A DNA stretch of 64,000 nt from Bacteroidota bacterium (GCA_018267545.1 JAFDYG010000126.1:1-64000), one strand, 5' to 3'; numbered from the stretch's first letter, positions 22,465-31,263 are shown. Notes: generated by a model from the sequence alone, not told the origin. Translations and numbers: made by a program.

Positions 22465-25365
22465 CTACCTGTTTTTTATAATACTGATGATTCGAGGTAC
22501 GCCGTCGTTACGACCGTAGTCGCTGAGGCCGTCGGGGTCGAAGGACTGACGAAGCCGGAGCACGGAGTTCTCGGAGATCTGCCAGCCAAGCGGCAATACG
22601 GGCTCATACTTTTTCTTGTCTCCATATTCGATACAGGAGCCCGAAATCCAGACAGAACAATATTGCGATTGAAAGGTATTCGGAAGCGGATTCTGCGGAT
22701 AGCGCATCTGCAGAGTGCGGTCTGCCTCGATGGCGTTGCCGGTGATGCCGCTATTGATGATGCCGACGATGGGGCTGATGGGTTCCCAGCGGTTGGAGAC
22801 CAGCTTGCGCGGGTCAACGACGAAGTTGGGGTTATTCGTAATGGAGACGAAGAAAAATTTCACCTTTTGCATCAGGCTGTCGAGCTCGGAGTTTGGGTGG
22901 GCGGCGTGTTCCTGTTGCATTTCTTTTGAAAGACGTATAAAAATGGCTTCAGACGTGGAGGCTCCGGAGTTGTCTTTACCGCCGCCATCCATAAAATGAA
23001 AGCCGGGGCCCATCTTGCCGGCGGGGCTGATAAAGGGGAAGCGGGCGCTGAGGAAGGCGCCGGTCATGAGGGATACGGTCTGCATCGGGGCGTCGCCGCG
23101 GTGTGCGTTGATGGAGTCGAGGCGGGAGCGGATGAAGATGGCGCCGGGGAAGTCTTTTCTTTCCAGGACGATAGGGGCGCAGATGCCTTTCTGTCCGTTG
23201 TCGACGTTCAGGGTGTTCGAGAAGAGGAGGGGGACCTCGTAGCTATTTTGCGGGGTGTTCCAGATGGAGTCGAAGGGGATGGAGAGGTTGGTGTTCATGC
23301 CCGGGGTCCTTTGGGCGAAGCCTTCCCAGAGCTGCTCCTGGATGGCGGAGCGATCGTCCCAGTGGTCCTGGGCGGTGATGGAGGCCCAGACATCTCGTCC
23401 GAACATGGAGCCGAGGATGGGGGTCAGGAAGTCGTGCTTATAGAAATCGATAAAGTGTTGGGTCGAGTAGCTTCCGATGCTATCGGGGTGGTGGGCGCGG
23501 TAGGCGCATTGTACGGCCGAGCCGATGGTGCCGCCGGAGGCGCCGGAGAAGGAAAAGACGTAGTGCTCGAAACTTTTATGGTCGGGCTGTTGGGCGATCA
23601 TGACGGAATCGAGGTACGTCACGAGCAGGTTTGTAAATGCTGCGGCTTTGACGCCACCGCCGTAGCTGTTGACGAAGAATACGGGATAGGTTTTCGAGCC
23701 ATTGATCTCGTCCTTTCTTTTTAGGAGCCATTGTTTGAAATAGCTGTCGAGGCCTGTAGTAGTCGGCGGTGTTGTGGTATCGATGGTCTTTACGCTGTGG
23801 TAGTCGCTATCGGTGGTGATCGATACGATGATGGCCGTCAGGATGACAAATAGAACGAAGTTTATTTTTTTGAAGAGGCTGTAGCGGATCAGCAGGGTTA
23901 TGAATAGAATATATAAGATGATACCCGAGAGGAGGGTTGGAAGGCTGAGGTAGGTGCAGTCGAATGTGAAGATGACCTTGGGGAAGGCGTTGAACAGGAT
24001 GAAGGCGATGGCCAGGAGCAGGGCGGGGATGACGATGATCCAGCCGATGCGTTTGCCGCACAGGCTGTCTTCTTTGAAGATAAGGCCCCTTACGCTTACA
24101 AAGACGAGGAAGGCAAATGCGAGGAAAACGAGGTGATATAGTAAGAAGATCAGGGAAGGCGGGGTATTGCTGGAACCATTGATGACCGACACCCTGATGA
24201 GAGAAGGGAGTCCGACTGCCAGCAGTACGATGACGAGGATCACGAAGTTGCGGGCCCTGGCTTTGCCCCATTTCGTTTCCAGGTTCAGGTGCAGCTGTTC
24301 TATCGCGTTATTTTTGATCAGGGCGAAGAAGATGCCGAGCATGCCGATGAGCCAGAGGGAGGAGGGGAAGATGTCCATCCAGGTATGGACGTGGAGGACG
24401 TCGAGTGCGTTGAGGATGGCGAAGGCCGGGATGATGATGGTGGCGACGCCGAGGAAGCGGGATACTTTCTTTTCCGCTTTTTCCTGCTGTTGGTCCTGGA
24501 GGGCTCGTTCTGTCAGCGGAAAAATGTCTTTTCGTTCTTTGACCGGGATGGCTTCGAAGAAGAGTTTGGCCAGCCACCAGTTCAGAAAAGCGGCGATGAG
24601 GACGACGGCCATGAAGATGACGACGCCTTTATCGGATGAGTTGATATTGACCAGGAGATCTTGTCCCTGGTCCATGGCCCAGATGGGCAGGGCGAAAAAT
24701 GCTACGCCGATGAGCATGACGCGGTAGCGGAAGAGCTGGAGGGTTTTGGCCCGGATGTAGTCGGACAGGCGTTGGAGGCCGTTGTCCCGGAAGATGAGGG
24801 TGAAGGGGATATAGAGGCCAACGAGGAAGATCAGGATGGCGAACTTCGTATAGGCGGAGATATGGGTGATCGTAGCGGTAGTATTGGAGGCGGTGTGTTT
24901 GCCGTTGATTCCGTCGTCGATGAAGTGGAGCATGCCGGCGTCTTCGATACAGTCGGCGATACCGGCCAGCAGGGCGAGGGCAATGAGTATGAAAGTAAAT
25001 GTATGGTTGCTTTTTTGTCTTAGCTGACGAACGTGGGTTTGGAGGGCGGTGATGATGATAACGCCGAGCAGGGTATAGAGGACGATAAAGAGGTAGTCGA
25101 CGTAGACGTCGGTTCGGGCTTTCTTCAGGCGATTGATCGTTGGGGCGTTTTGCTGGCAGAGGGTGACTGCGGAGCGGTCGGTGGTGTCGCTTTTCCAGGA
25201 CTGGATGATGGCGTTGTTGCGGGCGGAGTCCTTGCCGAGTTCAAGGGAGATGATGCCGTGGGGGGCGGTATCGTTTTGCAGATAGGTTTGATCTTTGAGC
25301 TGGAGGAAGCCGACGACGAAGGTGGCGACCAGCACTGGCCAGAATAGGAAGTGGAAGTAGCGCAT
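22465..25365 (-). CDS. Polytopic membrane protein with C-terminal patatin-like lipase domain
   Basis: A 966-residue protein in two halves. Residues 1 to about 520 contain around ten hydrophobic helices separated by charged loops (for example VYVDYLFIVLYTLLGVII, FTFILIALALLAGI, FVLFVILTAIIVSI). The C-terminal half (about 545-966) has the patatin-like triad elements: oxyanion loop NSYGGGVKAAAF (about 568), nucleophile elbow FSFSGASGGTIGSA (G-A-S-G-G, about 608) and the catalytic Asp in FHFMDGGGKDNSG (about 793). It is therefore probably a membrane-tethered serine lipase/phospholipase acting at the bilayer surface. I know no named protein of this architecture. It is the sole gene of its unit, with a hairpin upstream that closes the preceding gene. 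Confidence 0.8.
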   Translation of the reverse strand: MRYFHFLFWPVLVATFVVGFLQLKDQTYLQNDTAPHGIISLELGKDSARNNAIIQSWKSDTTDRSAVTLCQQNAPTINRLKKARTDVYVDYLFIVLYTLLGVIIITALQTHVRQLRQKSNHTFTFILIALALLAGIADCIEDAGMLHFIDDGINGKHTASNTTATITHISAYTKFAILIFLVGLYIPFTLIFRDNGLQRLSDYIRAKTLQLFRYRVMLIGVAFFALPIWAMDQGQDLLVNINSSDKGVVIFMAVVLIAAFLNWWLAKLFFEAIPVKERKDIFPLTERALQDQQQEKAEKKVSRFLGVATIIIPAFAILNALDVLHVHTWMDIFPSSLWLIGMLGIFFALIKNNAIEQLHLNLETKWGKARARNFVILVIVLLAVGLPSLIRVSVINGSSNTPPSLIFLLYHLVFLAFAFLVFVSVRGLIFKEDSLCGKRIGWIIVIPALLLAIAFILFNAFPKVIFTFDCTYLSLPTLLSGIILYILFITLLIRYSLFKKINFVLFVILTAIIVSITTDSDYHSVKTIDTTTPPTTTGLDSYFKQWLLKRKDEINGSKTYPVFFVNSYGGGVKAAAFTNLLVTYLDSVMIAQQPDHKSFEHYVFSFSGASGGTIGSAVQCAYRAHHPDSIGSYSTQHFIDFYKHDFLTPILGSMFGRDVWASITAQDHWDDRSAIQEQLWEGFAQRTPGMNTNLSIPFDSIWNTPQNSYEVPLLFSNTLNVDNGQKGICAPIVLERKDFPGAIFIRSRLDSINAHRGDAPMQTVSLMTGAFLSARFPFISPAGKMGPGFHFMDGGGKDNSGASTSEAIFIRLSKEMQQEHAAHPNSELDSLMQKVKFFFVSITNNPNFVVDPRKLVSNRWEPISPIVGIINSGITGNAIEADRTLQMRYPQNPLPNTFQSQYCSVWISGSCIEYGDKKKYEPVLPLGWQISENSVLRLRQSFDPDGLSDYGRNDGVPRIISIIKNR

Positions 25366-25420
25366 GCGCGCTAAGGTGTGGATATTTTTTTACATATGCA
25401 ATACCATTTTAGGGGAAGGT

Positions 25421-25456
25421 AATGGGTTTGTCCGCCGCTAAGCGGACAAACCCATT
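25421..25456 (-). terminator. Long perfect hairpin after the purple acid phosphatase gene
   Basis: A 15-bp perfect inverted repeat (AATGGGTTTGTCCGC / GCGGACAAACCCATT) with loop CGCTAA. It starts 5 bases past the phosphatase stop codon and 56 bases before the patatin gene, both minus strand. There is no T-run on the minus strand, so termination may be factor-assisted, or the hairpin may protect the mRNA end. Confidence 0.7.
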
Positions 25457-25460
25457 GGGG

Positions 25461-27020
25461 TTATTTTGTTTTTACTTCGAAGCTGTCCTGGATGCAGCCG
25501 TTGGCATCTTTGACGGTATAGACCTTATTGGAGGCCTTTACGTCGATGCTGCGGGTGGTTGCTTTTGTGCTCCACTGGTAAGGTTTATCGCTGGGGAAGG
25601 GGGCAGTGAGGGTGATGGTTTCTCCTTTTTTGGCGGTGATGATATGGCGTTTGTTGACGTTTTTGAAGAGGGTGAAGTGGTCGCGGATTTCGCCGTCGGA
25701 GCAGACCCATTTCCAGTCGAGGCGGTTGCCCTGGATTTCGAGCATGCCTGCGCCGCCGTGCGTGGCGTCGGAATAGGGGAGGGCGTCGTGGGGGAAGGCG
25801 GCTTGTTTGCCGCCGAGCTGGCCGGCGGAGCCGCTGACGATGTATACGGTACCGGTATAGCCGGTGGTGGAATCCTTGAGGTAGGGGCAGGAATTGGAGG
25901 TGCCGTCGTAGAGACCGGTGAATGAGTTGACGAGGAAGCTGGGGTTGAAGGTGGGTTCCATTCCATAGTGACCCTTGATCAGCTGGGAGCGTTCGTAGTC
26001 GTGGCTATGTCCGCAGATGATGAGGTCGACGCCGTAGCGTTCGAGGATCTGGATGAAGTTTTCCCGGATATGTATCAGCTCAGTTTCGTGGTCGGAATTG
26101 TGGGAACCCATGGTGTAGGGCGGGTGATGCCAGTAGGCGATGACCCATCCTTTGTGGCCATAGGCTTCGAGGTCTTTCTTTACCCATTGTACTTGCGGGC
26201 CGAGGGTGTCGTACATGCGATAGCGTTCTTCTTCGATGCCGTAGGAGTCGAGGCTGAGGAAGTGGATATTGCCAAGGTCATAAGAGTAAAAGGCGGGATT
26301 ATGAGAGGGGACGCCACCGGCTTCGCCTTCGGAGGGCATGGTGAAGTTTTGGAAGTAGGCAACCTGGTGGGTTTGCTGTACTTTTTGTTCGGAGCTGTCG
26401 CCGTCGTAGTAGTCGTGGTTGCCGGGGCTGGGATAGAGGGGATATTTGGGGAGGAGTGTTTCCTTGTAGACGTTAAAGAAATTGGACTGGAACTCGGCGT
26501 CGCGGCCGGTGGAGTAGGCGTTGTCGCCGAGGAGGATCCAGGCGTTGAGGTAGTTGTCGCCGATGTATTTGATGAGAGCGTCACGGACCGAGCGTTGGTT
26601 TACCGAATTGTTACCGCAGTCACCTACGGCTGCGATGCGGTAGAGGGCTTCGGTTCCGGGCGTGGGCAGGGTAAAGAAATAGTTGTTGGGGCCGCCTTGC
26701 AGGGAGTCGCGATAGGAGCCGATGGTATAGAAATATTTTGTGTTGGGTTCGAGGTTATCGAGCTTGATCTTGTGTTCGGTGACGAGGACGGTGTCCTGGG
26801 CGTTGCGATCTAATTTTTCGAGGGTTTTGCCGAAGTGGACGATGCCGCGGCTGAGGACGTCGGTGCGCCAGCGGATGACGATGCTGTTTGGCGTGGCGGC
26901 CTGGAGGAAGGGGCCGCGGAGGAGGGTGGAGCCTACTTTGCTGGTAGTGCGGAGGGTTTGGGAGTGAATGTGGGTGGTGATGAGGATTAGTGAGAGGAGT
27001 AGTGCTACTGTTTTTTGCAT
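25461..27020 (-). CDS. Purple acid phosphatase family metallophosphoesterase, secreted
   Basis: A 519-residue secreted dinuclear metal phosphatase. The signal peptide spans about 1-20 (ending HIHSQ). A fibronectin-like N-terminal domain (about 30-115: LLRGPFLQAATPNSIVIRW, LEPNTKYFYTIG) is followed by the catalytic domain with AAVGDCGNN, LLGDNAY, SPGNHDYYDGD, AYWHHPPY and ICGHSHDYERS, the classic five metal-binding blocks of the purple acid phosphatase/metallophosphatase fold. In the first block the usual D-x-G reads DCG. The last about 80 residues (from HIITAKKGETITLT) look like an Ig-like tail that ends near the C-terminus in DSFEVKTK, without a clear type IX sorting motif. Likely function is phosphate release from organic esters at the cell exterior. 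Confidence 0.88.
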   Translation of the reverse strand: MQKTVALLLSLILITTHIHSQTLRTTSKVGSTLLRGPFLQAATPNSIVIRWRTDVLSRGIVHFGKTLEKLDRNAQDTVLVTEHKIKLDNLEPNTKYFYTIGSYRDSLQGGPNNYFFTLPTPGTEALYRIAAVGDCGNNSVNQRSVRDALIKYIGDNYLNAWILLGDNAYSTGRDAEFQSNFFNVYKETLLPKYPLYPSPGNHDYYDGDSSEQKVQQTHQVAYFQNFTMPSEGEAGGVPSHNPAFYSYDLGNIHFLSLDSYGIEEERYRMYDTLGPQVQWVKKDLEAYGHKGWVIAYWHHPPYTMGSHNSDHETELIHIRENFIQILERYGVDLIICGHSHDYERSQLIKGHYGMEPTFNPSFLVNSFTGLYDGTSNSCPYLKDSTTGYTGTVYIVSGSAGQLGGKQAAFPHDALPYSDATHGGAGMLEIQGNRLDWKWVCSDGEIRDHFTLFKNVNKRHIITAKKGETITLTAPFPSDKPYQWSTKATTRSIDVKASNKVYTVKDANGCIQDSFEVKTK

Positions 27021-27079
27021 GTTTGGATGTGTTTGAGCCTGAAAGGCGATAAAATTAGGGGGGCAATGTTATTTGAAAG

Positions 27080-28891
27080 TTAAGGGTTTGTTTTGGGCTG
27101 TGGGCGGGCGTTGGGGTTTGGGTTTGTGTTTGGGTTTTTGGGGTCGGTTAGGTTGTCCGTCAGCGTATGGATGAAAAGAATTATGTTTTGCTCTTCGGTT
27201 TTGGTGAGGTGGAGTGGGGTGGCGGGGAGGGTTTGGTCGGGGGCTTTTAGACCGAGGCCGGCACCGCCGCCTTTGTTGTAGAAGTCGATCAGGGATTCGA
27301 GGGTAGGGAAGGCGCCGTTGTGCATGTAGGGTGCGGTCTTGGCGGAGTTGCGGACGGTAGGGGTTTTGAAGGCGCCTTTGAGGAATGGGAGGGGATAGGT
27401 TTTGTATTTACCGGGGTCGGGGGAGAGGCGATAGGGGGGATTGGAGGTAGTGGTGGTGCCGAGGGCTTCGTATTCGGTGAACTCGTAGTAGGGTGGGATG
27501 AGGCCGTTGAATAGGGGGATGAAATGGCAGGTGGCGCATTGGGCCTTGCCGAGGAAGAGGTTGGCGCCTTTTATTTCGTTTGGGTTTAGGGCTTGGAGGT
27601 TGCCGTTTAGATATTGGTCGAATGGGGAGTTTTGGGGGTGGAGGCTGCGGACGTAGGCGGCGAGGGCGGTGACAATTGTTTCGATGCCGCCGAGCTTTGA
27701 TAGGCTGGTTGTGTCGGCGTTCATTTCGCGGGGGTCGTGGAGGACGGTGAGGATTTGGTCCTCGAGGGTTCGGACGCGGCCGTCCCAGAATTGGCTGTAT
27801 TGATAGGCGCTATAGAGGAGGGAGGGGGCGTTGCGGTCGAGGGAGTGGTGGTTGTCGAAGGCGAGGCTTTTGGCGCGGCCGTCGGTGAAGTATTGGGTGG
27901 GGTTGTGGCAGGAGGCGCAGCTTTTTTGCTGGTTTTTGGATAGGGCGGGGTTGAAGAAGAGCTGGCGGCCAAGGGTGATGGTGGCGGGGTCGGTGGATTT
28001 GGCGGATGTGGCGGATGTGGCGGCGCCTGACGGCGCCGGTTTGAGGATGGCGGGATTGAAGATGTCGCCGGCGTCGTAGTTGAGTGCTTTGAAGGTATTG
28101 AGGTAGAGATTTTTTTCGCGGATGAAGAGGGCGAGGTGGCGTTGGAGGGGGATGGCGGCGTCTTTTAGGAAAGTGAGGCGGTCGAAGGAGTCGAAGTCTT
28201 TATTGGCTTGGAGGAGGGTGGAGGCTTTTTCGATATAGAGACTAATGCTGTCGCCGGGTTGCAGGAAGGGTTGGAGCTGGCTGGCGAAGGATTGGAGGGC
28301 GGTGGCGGATTCCCGGATGCCGGTTTTTACGAGGGGCGCTTCGTAGCCGGTGATGTCGAGGGCGATGATGCGGATGAGCTCGAGGCGGAGGCTTTCGAGG
28401 AGCTGGGGGTCGGTGCCTTTGAACTCGTAGAGTAGGGCGGGCAGATCGGAGGCGGAGGATTCGACGGCGGAGGCTTGTTCGAGGAGGGCTTTTTTATTGG
28501 GATGGGGTTCGTATAATAGCGACTCGATGAGCTGCAGGCCGATGGGGGCCTGGTATTCCATGGTGGGTTCTTCGGCTTCGTATTTGGGTGGGCGGTTGTA
28601 GATGGTGGCGCTGCTGCGGAAGAAGTATTCGAGGAAGGATTCGATTTGTTTGTAGTGGAGGCGGCAGTCGATGAGGCGCTGGCGGGCGATCGTTATCTGC
28701 TCCCTGGTGGGGGTAGGAGTTAGGTTTTGCAGGGATTGGCGAAGGGCGGTGCAGCTGGCGGCGAAGATTTTGGATTTTGTGGTGAAGTATTCGATGGCGG
28801 GGGGGATGCCGATGGAGGGGTTGTCCGGGCCGATCAGGCGCGTGGCGGCTACGAGGGCGAGGCTGCTGAGGAAGAGGATGAAGAGACGCAT
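27080..28891 (-). CDS. Di-haem cytochrome c peroxidase family protein with N-terminal helical domain
   Basis: A 603-residue protein. The C-terminal half is a di-haem peroxidase/MauG-type domain with two c-type haem sites, KSCASCHNP (about residue 325) and AQCATCHFIP (about 451), and the family blocks LGRQLFFNPALS, RNAPSLLYSAYQYSQFWDGR, VLHDPREM and FKTPTVRNSAKTAPYMHNG. The first about 285 residues are helical, start after a signal peptide and hold no haem site; the pattern recalls imelysin-like or related helical domains, but I cannot name it. It should reduce peroxide or oxidise an unknown partner in the periplasm. The extreme C-terminus is a Pro/Asn-rich tail (NPNTNPNPNARPQPK). A Ser/Ala/Thr linker before the haem domain is coded by a short DNA repeat. 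Confidence 0.87.
   Translation of the reverse strand: MRLFILFLSSLALVAATRLIGPDNPSIGIPPAIEYFTTKSKIFAASCTALRQSLQNLTPTPTREQITIARQRLIDCRLHYKQIESFLEYFFRSSATIYNRPPKYEAEEPTMEYQAPIGLQLIESLLYEPHPNKKALLEQASAVESSASDLPALLYEFKGTDPQLLESLRLELIRIIALDITGYEAPLVKTGIRESATALQSFASQLQPFLQPGDSISLYIEKASTLLQANKDFDSFDRLTFLKDAAIPLQRHLALFIREKNLYLNTFKALNYDAGDIFNPAILKPAPSGAATSATSAKSTDPATITLGRQLFFNPALSKNQQKSCASCHNPTQYFTDGRAKSLAFDNHHSLDRNAPSLLYSAYQYSQFWDGRVRTLEDQILTVLHDPREMNADTTSLSKLGGIETIVTALAAYVRSLHPQNSPFDQYLNGNLQALNPNEIKGANLFLGKAQCATCHFIPLFNGLIPPYYEFTEYEALGTTTTSNPPYRLSPDPGKYKTYPLPFLKGAFKTPTVRNSAKTAPYMHNGAFPTLESLIDFYNKGGGAGLGLKAPDQTLPATPLHLTKTEEQNIILFIHTLTDNLTDPKNPNTNPNPNARPQPKTNP
27113..27143 (+). repeat. G-tract run at the 3' end of the peroxidase gene
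   Basis: On the + strand GGGG-TTT-GGG-TTTGTGTTT-GGG-TTTTT-GGGG gives four G-tracts compatible with a quadruplex. It lies within the coding sequence for the Pro/Asn-rich tail of the peroxidase (minus strand), so it may simply reflect those codons. Confidence 0.35.
28000..28037. repeat. Microrepeat and palindrome coding a linker in the peroxidase gene
   Basis: The 9-base unit TGGCGGATG occurs in tandem from 28000, with a diverged copy just to the left, followed by GGCGCC-TGAC-GGCGCC (28022-28037), an inverted repeat. On the coding (minus) strand it gives the low-complexity SGAATSATSAKST linker between the helical and haem domains. Likely slippage-prone but in frame here. Confidence 0.6.
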
Positions 28892-28899
28892 GCAGTGGT

Positions 28900-28907
28900 C
28901 AAAGGTA
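28900..28907 (-). promoter_or_regulatory. -7 box of the peroxidase gene
   Basis: The complement reads TACCTTTG, a perfect TAnnTTTG element, 8 bases ahead of the ATG at 28891. The predicted leader is only a few bases. Confidence 0.55.
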
Positions 28908-28931
28908 TTTATATGGAATAGAAAATTAAGT

Positions 28932-28939
28932 TACCTTTC
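28932..28939 (+). promoter_or_regulatory. Possible -7 box of the serine hydrolase gene
   Basis: TACCTTTC differs from TAnnTTTG only at the last base and lies 16 bases before the ATG at 28956. The divergent peroxidase box is 24 bases to the left, so the two promoters lie back to back. Confidence 0.4.
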
Positions 28940-28955
28940 TGTAAATAAGTTTATT

Positions 28956-30215
28956 ATGAGAATGATTGCTTGCTTATTCTGTTTGATTCTTTCGGCGGGC
29001 GGGATGTCGGCGCAGACGATTGTGGTGGGGGGCGGGCCGGACAAGTCGGTGGACTATGGCCGGCTGGCGAGGGTAGATACGCTGGTGAAGGGGTATTTGG
29101 ACAAGGGGTGGATCAATGGGGTGGTGACGATCGTGGTCAGGAATGGGCATGTGGTGTTATATAAGGGATATGGTTATTCGGATGCGGAGGTGAAGAAGCC
29201 AATGAAGAGAGACGATCTGTTTAGGATTGCTTCGCAGACGAAGGCGATCGTGAGTGTGGGAGTGATGCAATTGTTCGAAGAGGGGAAGTTTTATCTGGAT
29301 GAGCCGATAGCTGATTTCATACCGGCGTTCAAGCAGCCGCAGGTGGTGGATAAATTCAATGAAGCCGATTCGACCTATACTACTGTACCGGCTAAGCGGG
29401 AGATCACCATTCGGGATCTGTTGACGCATACTTCGGGTATCGACTATCCGTCGATCGGGAGTGCGAAGATGAAGGCGATCTATGCGAAGGCGAAGATCCC
29501 TTCTGGTGTCGGGAATTATGGCGAGAGTTTGAGAGAGAAGATGGATGCGCTTGGGAAGCTGCCGCTGGGGAATCAGCCGGGGGAGAAGTTTACGTATGGA
29601 TTGAGCGTCGATGTGCTGGGTTGTTTGATCGAAGTAATCAGCGGGAAGAATTTAGAAGAATATTTGACGGAGCGGATTTTTCGTCCGTTGGGGATGAAGG
29701 ATACCTATTTCAATGTGCCGGCTGAAAAGGCGGATAGGCTGACGGCCTTGTATACGGAGGATTCTACGCATAAGGTCGTGCGGGTGAGGAAGAGGGCGGA
29801 GATCGATCCGGACTATCCGTTGGCGAAGAAGCGCTATTTCTCCGGTGGGGCTGGGATGACGTCGACGGCCTGGGATTATGCGGTGTTTTTACAGATGCTA
29901 TTGAACAAAGGAAAGTATAATGGGGTTAGGGTATTGTCGCCGCGGACGGTGGAGATCATGACGAGCGGGCAGTTGGCGTTTCTGTATAATGGGGTGGATA
30001 ATTTTGGATTGGGGTTTGGGTTGACTAGTCAGCGGACGGGGTCGAGGGAGATGCGGAATGAGGGGAGCTTTTCGTGGGGAGGATATTTTGGGACGACGTA
30101 TTGGGCGGATCCGAAGGCGAAGATGGTGTGTTTGATTATGACGCAGCAGACGCCGAACAGTCATGGTGATCTGGCGAGGAAGGTGGAGCAGGTGATTTAT
30201 CAGAGCTTGGATTAA
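28956..30215 (+). CDS. Serine hydrolase, beta-lactamase/class C PBP-like
   Basis: A 419-residue secreted serine hydrolase of the beta-lactamase-related family (class C, S12). The signal peptide spans about 1-18 (ending GMSAQ). The nucleophile motif S-x-x-K is in RIASQTKAIVSVGVM (about residue 92), followed by IRDLLTHTSGIDYP. The Y-x-N-type motif appears as FTYGLSVDVLG (Y-x-S). A C-terminal H/K-x-G element is near SFSWGGYFGTTYW. The open frame extends far upstream into the peroxidase gene, but the ATG at 28956 with a clean signal peptide and box upstream is the real start. Such proteins are mostly esterases or D-aminopeptidases of unknown substrate, not true beta-lactamases. It begins a run with the next two genes. 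Confidence 0.88.
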   Translation: MRMIACLFCLILSAGGMSAQTIVVGGGPDKSVDYGRLARVDTLVKGYLDKGWINGVVTIVVRNGHVVLYKGYGYSDAEVKKPMKRDDLFRIASQTKAIVSVGVMQLFEEGKFYLDEPIADFIPAFKQPQVVDKFNEADSTYTTVPAKREITIRDLLTHTSGIDYPSIGSAKMKAIYAKAKIPSGVGNYGESLREKMDALGKLPLGNQPGEKFTYGLSVDVLGCLIEVISGKNLEEYLTERIFRPLGMKDTYFNVPAEKADRLTALYTEDSTHKVVRVRKRAEIDPDYPLAKKRYFSGGAGMTSTAWDYAVFLQMLLNKGKYNGVRVLSPRTVEIMTSGQLAFLYNGVDNFGLGFGLTSQRTGSREMRNEGSFSWGGYFGTTYWADPKAKMVCLIMTQQTPNSHGDLARKVEQVIYQSLD

Positions 30216-30224
30216 ATTGTATAA

Positions 30225-31250
30225 ATGATGTTATTTCCTGTATTTGGTAAGGTTCCGACCGGGAAGCGGTTGGAGAGGATTCAAAAGTCAAGGCATTATG
30301 ATGGAAAGGAATTCAAGAATTTATCGCCGACGACGGTAAGTGTAAAGGGCGTTTCGTTTTTTAAGGTGTTGTGGGAGTTTATGCATAAGCCGAAGAGTGC
30401 AGTGCCGTCAAAGCCGGTGCCGGTGGTGAAGACGGATCTGGGAGGATTGGAGGACGGTTCGATTGTGTGGTTTGGGCACTCGTCGTATTTGTTGAAGCTG
30501 GGTGGGAAGGTGGTGTTGGTAGACCCGGTGTTTAGCGGGAATGCGTCGCCGTTCAAGTGGTTTGCGAAGGAGTTTGCGGGGACGGAGGCATATGGGGTGG
30601 GTCAGCTGCCTTCGTGGATTGATGTGGTCGTGCTGTCGCACGACCATTATGATCATTTGGATTATAAGACGATTGTGAAGATAAAGGAGAGGGTCGGGTG
30701 TTTTTATGTGTCACTGGGAGTTGGGTCACATTTGGAGGCATGGGGGATTGAGAATATTGTCGAGTTAGATTGGTGGGAAAGTGTCGAGATAGGGAAATGG
30801 CGGCTTACGGCGACTCCGGGGAGGCATTTTTCGGGAAGGAATTTGAAAAGGAATAGGACATTGTGGTCGTCGTTTGTACTGGAAGCGGAGGGGTGGCGGT
30901 TGTTTCTGGGTGGGGATTCGGGGTATGATGAGCACTTCAAGGTAATTGGGGAGAAGTTTGGGCCTTTCGATCTGGCGCTTTTGGAGTGTGGGCAGTTTGG
31001 GAAGTATTGGCCACATATACATATGTTTCCGAAGGAGGTGGTGCAGGCAGCGCGTGATCTGAGGGCACAGGTTTTGATGCCGGTACATTGGGCGAAGTTT
31101 TCGTTGAGCCTGCATCCATGGAATGAGCCAATCCGGGAGATGACAATGGAGGCGGAAAGGGTGGGGCAGCGGGTTACGACGCCTATGATCGGGGAGGTAG
31201 TGGTGTTGGGAAAGCATTATCCGACGGGGGTATGGTGGAATTTCGAATAA
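30225..31250 (+). CDS. Metallo-beta-lactamase fold hydrolase, UlaG/NAPE-PLD-like
   Basis: A 341-residue cytoplasmic hydrolase with the metallo-beta-lactamase fold. The metal motif is LSHDHYDHLDYKTI (about residues 136-149; H-x-H-x-D-H), with further ligands in TPGRHFSGR, GGDSGYDEHF and MPVHWAKF. The N-terminal motif IVWFGHSSYLLKL and the spacing match the subgroup that includes UlaG and N-acyl-phosphatidylethanolamine phospholipase D. A phosphodiester or lactone substrate is thus plausible but not shown. ATG codons at 30225 and 30228 are both possible starts. It follows the serine hydrolase gene by 9 bases and precedes the flavin reductase gene by 13, so the three form one unit. Confidence 0.88.
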   Translation: MMLFPVFGKVPTGKRLERIQKSRHYDGKEFKNLSPTTVSVKGVSFFKVLWEFMHKPKSAVPSKPVPVVKTDLGGLEDGSIVWFGHSSYLLKLGGKVVLVDPVFSGNASPFKWFAKEFAGTEAYGVGQLPSWIDVVVLSHDHYDHLDYKTIVKIKERVGCFYVSLGVGSHLEAWGIENIVELDWWESVEIGKWRLTATPGRHFSGRNLKRNRTLWSSFVLEAEGWRLFLGGDSGYDEHFKVIGEKFGPFDLALLECGQFGKYWPHIHMFPKEVVQAARDLRAQVLMPVHWAKFSLSLHPWNEPIREMTMEAERVGQRVTTPMIGEVVVLGKHYPTGVWWNFE

Positions 31251-31263
31251 AAATATTTTAGCT

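Noticed and set aside
28671..28955. An N-terminal extension of 95 residues for the serine hydrolase
   Set aside because: It runs antisense through the peroxidase gene and over both promoters; the ATG at 28956 gives a normal signal peptide.
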